Translations under genes and position numbers: made by a program
Shown here: positions 13,330 through 15,000 of the stretch, piece after piece
How positions within the stretch are numbered: the first letter of the stretch is position 1
Layout of the letters: every line of letters begins with the position of its first letter
The notes under the pieces: generated by a model
The model's input: the letters and a program-made list of their open reading frames with translations, nothing else
The model's database searches: none
Told to the model about the DNA's origin: nothing
DNA from: Acanthamoeba sp. SK_2022b
Taxonomy: Eukaryota > Discosea > Longamoebia > Acanthamoebidae
NCBI GenBank assembly: GCA_027943245.1
Contig: JANDJZ010000309.1
Coordinates: forward strand, 1 to 15,000
Length of the DNA: 15,000 bases
Direction: 5' to 3'

Positions 13330-14318
13330 CAGGTGCGGGTGGGCCCACGCGAACCACGGTCGCGAGAATGCGGCCGGGTCGTATGGGTTGAATGATTCGT
13401 GCATCACTCCCGTGCCCGCGTCGGTGTTCTGTTCCATTTTGTCAGCAACCAAACCACAAACCAAACACGAGATTACGACTGGAGGCAGTGTGTGGCTGCA
13501 GACCTCACATGTGGCGATCAGGCTGAGAATCTCGTCGCGGTCGTCCGACGTGCGGGCCTGCATGGTAAGGCCAATGTGCCACACCCATCTTTTGGACTCC
13601 CCATGCCTTGCGCCACCTGACCTGCGGACACACAGTAAAGTTCAGCGAGCGCAACACACGGAAAGGGTGCGCAGTACCTGTGATGAAGTAAGGGTTGTCG
13701 CCGGAGAGCACGAATCGCCGCGTGTTGCTGGCAATCTCGCGGTCGGGGTCGTGGGGTGACCAGTAGCGGAGGTAGGGTATCGACAGCAACGTTGGCATCG
13801 TCCATCAGATTGAAACTTCCCATCCCGTCGGTCTGTTGCATGGGCCACACCTTAGCCAACGTGCGCTACACGAACGTAGGCACCTCTTACGCGTAGATCT
13901 TTCCGTAAGTCCTGTGCTTAACTATCGCGTACTTGTGGATGCCTGCAGCAAGACAATAAGCAACGAGCATAAAAGTTGGCTGGCTTGCGGGGGGCTGGCC
14001 CGAACCGTCGTCGATCTGTTGACGCAGCTCCATGGCTTCGGCGCTGAGTGTGGTGTTCCCGAAGACACGTTCGGCGATCTCGGCCAGGTATTGGAGCGTA
14101 ACCACAGCAAACATGTTTGCGGGTACCAGGAACGGAAACTTGCACGCGTCATCCGATGGCCTGAACCCTGCATGTGTGTATATATATGTATGTGTACGTG
14201 TGCACCGAGCCTCACCGCAGACAATTTGGTGCATACCGCTCCAGGTAATGCCGGTGTAGTTGGCCGAAGCTCCATAGCCTTTCTGCCGCATCGCCGGGTG
14301 ATGCCTGTAGGGCGACGT
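13330..14318 (-). pseudogene. GH125 (exo-alpha-1,6-mannosidase) C-terminal half, broken
   Basis: Minus-strand exons are 14318-14237, 14167-14006, 13942-13884, 13832-13678, 13621-13504 and 13428 to about 13330, with introns of 51-75 bases. The spliced reading follows GH125 closely: SPYR...YTGITWSG|FRPSDDA, PANMFAVVTLQYLAEIAE, YGKIYA, DGMGSFNLMDDANV, LLSIPYLRYWSPHDP, NTRRFVLSGDNPYF, GMGSPKDG, WHIGLTMQARTSDDRDEI, DAGTGVMHESF, FSRPWFAWA. The RPSDDA and MHESF segments are expected to carry the catalytic Asp and Glu. Defects: TAA (13889-13887) where the family has Tyr in IYAYEVDG, and frame changes near 13790 and 13590. The end after FAWA is unclear. The N-terminal half does not precede it; an inverted GH125 piece lies there instead. 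Known role of the family: metal-independent removal of alpha-1,6-mannose from glycans. Confidence 0.85.
14168..14236 (-). other. Intron within the GH125 remnant, with a TA/TG microsatellite
   Basis: GT-AG intron (GTATGC...CATGCAG, minus strand) splitting the conserved TWSG|FRPSDDA block in phase 1. The precise fit shows that the remnant derives from a spliced genomic gene and not from a retro-copied mRNA. It contains a short alternating TA/TG run. Confidence 0.85.
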
Positions 14319-14455
14319 CTGATGTTGGCCAGCGTGAGTGCGCGCAGCTCATTTCAACCCTTTCGTTCGCAGCGACGAAGGCCACGTACCTCGCGGGTGA
14401 CCTTTGTCCAGTCAATCCGCGAAAACGGGTCACCAGGTCATCACCACCTTTATGT

Positions 14456-14760
14456 GGCGCTCGTGTCTGGGAGAGGAAGTACGAAGTTGACTCGCTGTGT
14501 TACTTCCTCTCGCTCTCCTACAAGTACTGGCGGGCCACACGTACATAGCCACCTCCCCAAGCGGTCGTGGACTTGGCTCAAGACAGTGCTGTCATCAGGC
14601 AGCACTTCTGCGTTCGGTGGGGAGTGGCTGCGCGCCGCCGAGTTGAGTTGATTGTGCGAACGTGGAAGAATGAACAGAAGCACACCCACGAGTGGTTGTT
14701 GTTGACCGCTTTGGACGTCCAAAAAGAGATAACCGGCTACCTGCTTCATTCAGGACCTGC
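14456..14760 (+). pseudogene. GH125 middle part in opposite orientation, broken
   Basis: The plus strand reads RVWERKYEVDSLCYFLSLSY, then KYWRAT, a GT-AG intron at 14541-14598, then STSAFGGEWLRAAE. This matches the GH125 block with WERKYE-DSLC and YWKATG-WL-AA. A tandem 5-base duplication (GAGTT at 14640-14644 and 14645-14649) then shifts the frame; past it the reading resumes as ELIVRTWKNEQKH. Another single-base shift near 14692 leads to VVVDRFGRPKRDNRLPAS, like the family's Y-R-F-x-R-P...LP segment. The next expected block (YTGMTWSG) is not found on this strand before 15000, but its equivalent is on the minus strand at 14260-14237. It is either the inverted 5' half of the adjacent GH125 gene or a second truncated copy. 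Confidence 0.78.
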
Positions 14761-15000
14761 GATCTTCAAATATCTGCGATAGACAGCCCCATTTCCTCAA
14801 AGGGTGTTACACAAGAAAGCGTTCTTTGTGCCCCTTTTGAACACTCCAAGGCTGAACGTTGCTTTGAACGTCAACATTAATTGCCGAAAGGCGGTGTCTC
14901 AGTCCTCTGGCGAATGCTTCCCAGAGCGTGTCACGGCAACCAGCCCTGTTGGTGGCGGTGGTTGAGCACCCATACTCATGGGCGCAGTCTTCAGTGCCGT
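14761..15000. other. No feature recognised to the right edge
   Basis: The frame after the GH125 piece stays open to about 14880 but loses all family resemblance. On the minus strand a short open frame near 14820-15000 has no recognisable motif. If the inversion idea is right, the second breakpoint should lie here or beyond the window. Confidence 0.4.

Noticed and set aside
13884..13892. UAA reassigned to Tyr in this organism
   Set aside because: The intact cysteine protease and thioredoxin-like genes end at TAA, and the GH125 remnant has other disabling changes; a nonsense mutation is simpler.

Overview
The window is nuclear DNA of a eukaryote, most likely a gene-dense protist; I cannot name the lineage. 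Coding sequence is broken by many short GT-AG introns (about 50-95 bases) whose phases join conserved or Cys-rich segments in frame. One intron carries a huge (AC)n microsatellite, a canonical AATAAA follows one gene, and the proteins are of eukaryotic secretory types. No rRNA, tRNA, CRISPR or operon signal was seen.

Region 1 (1-9095) holds four spliced genes. Gene 1 (1-5256, +, open at its 5' edge) has about 22 exons. It encodes a very large Cys-rich ectodomain followed by exactly seven membrane segments and a Ser-rich tail, so it is a candidate cell-surface receptor; the last membrane segments resemble the plant TOM1/THH1 type. Gene 2 (5427-6688, +, 5 exons, 326 aa) is an unrecognised secreted glycoprotein with a run of N-glycosylation sequons. 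Gene 3 (6999-8448, +, 2 exons, 456 aa) is a secreted papain-family cysteine protease with Gln/Cys/His/Asn all present. Gene 4 (9095-8554, -, 3 exons, 139 aa) converges on gene 3. It is a secretory thioredoxin/PDI-like domain that has lost both redox cysteines. All four products enter the secretory pathway; any functional link between them is inference only.

Region 2 (about 9100-12500) has no intact gene. It contains a Tc1/mariner-like transposase relic (about 11156-11811) spread over all three forward frames. The relic sits in a striking CpG desert: one CpG in about 1.8 kb (10175-11984). A G-rich, quadruplex-prone tract follows.

Region 3 (about 12500-15000) is GC- and CpG-rich and consists of broken genes: an unrecognised pseudogene (+) and two pieces of a glycoside hydrolase family 125 (exo-alpha-1,6-mannosidase) gene in opposite orientation. 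The minus piece carries the C-terminal half and the plus piece the preceding middle part, as if one gene had been split by an inversion. Both pieces have frameshifts, and the minus piece also has an in-frame stop.

The most notable points are the 7TM protein with its Cys-rich ectodomain, the (AC)n tract forming the 3' end of an intron, the CpG desert over the transposon relic, and the split, inverted GH125 gene.
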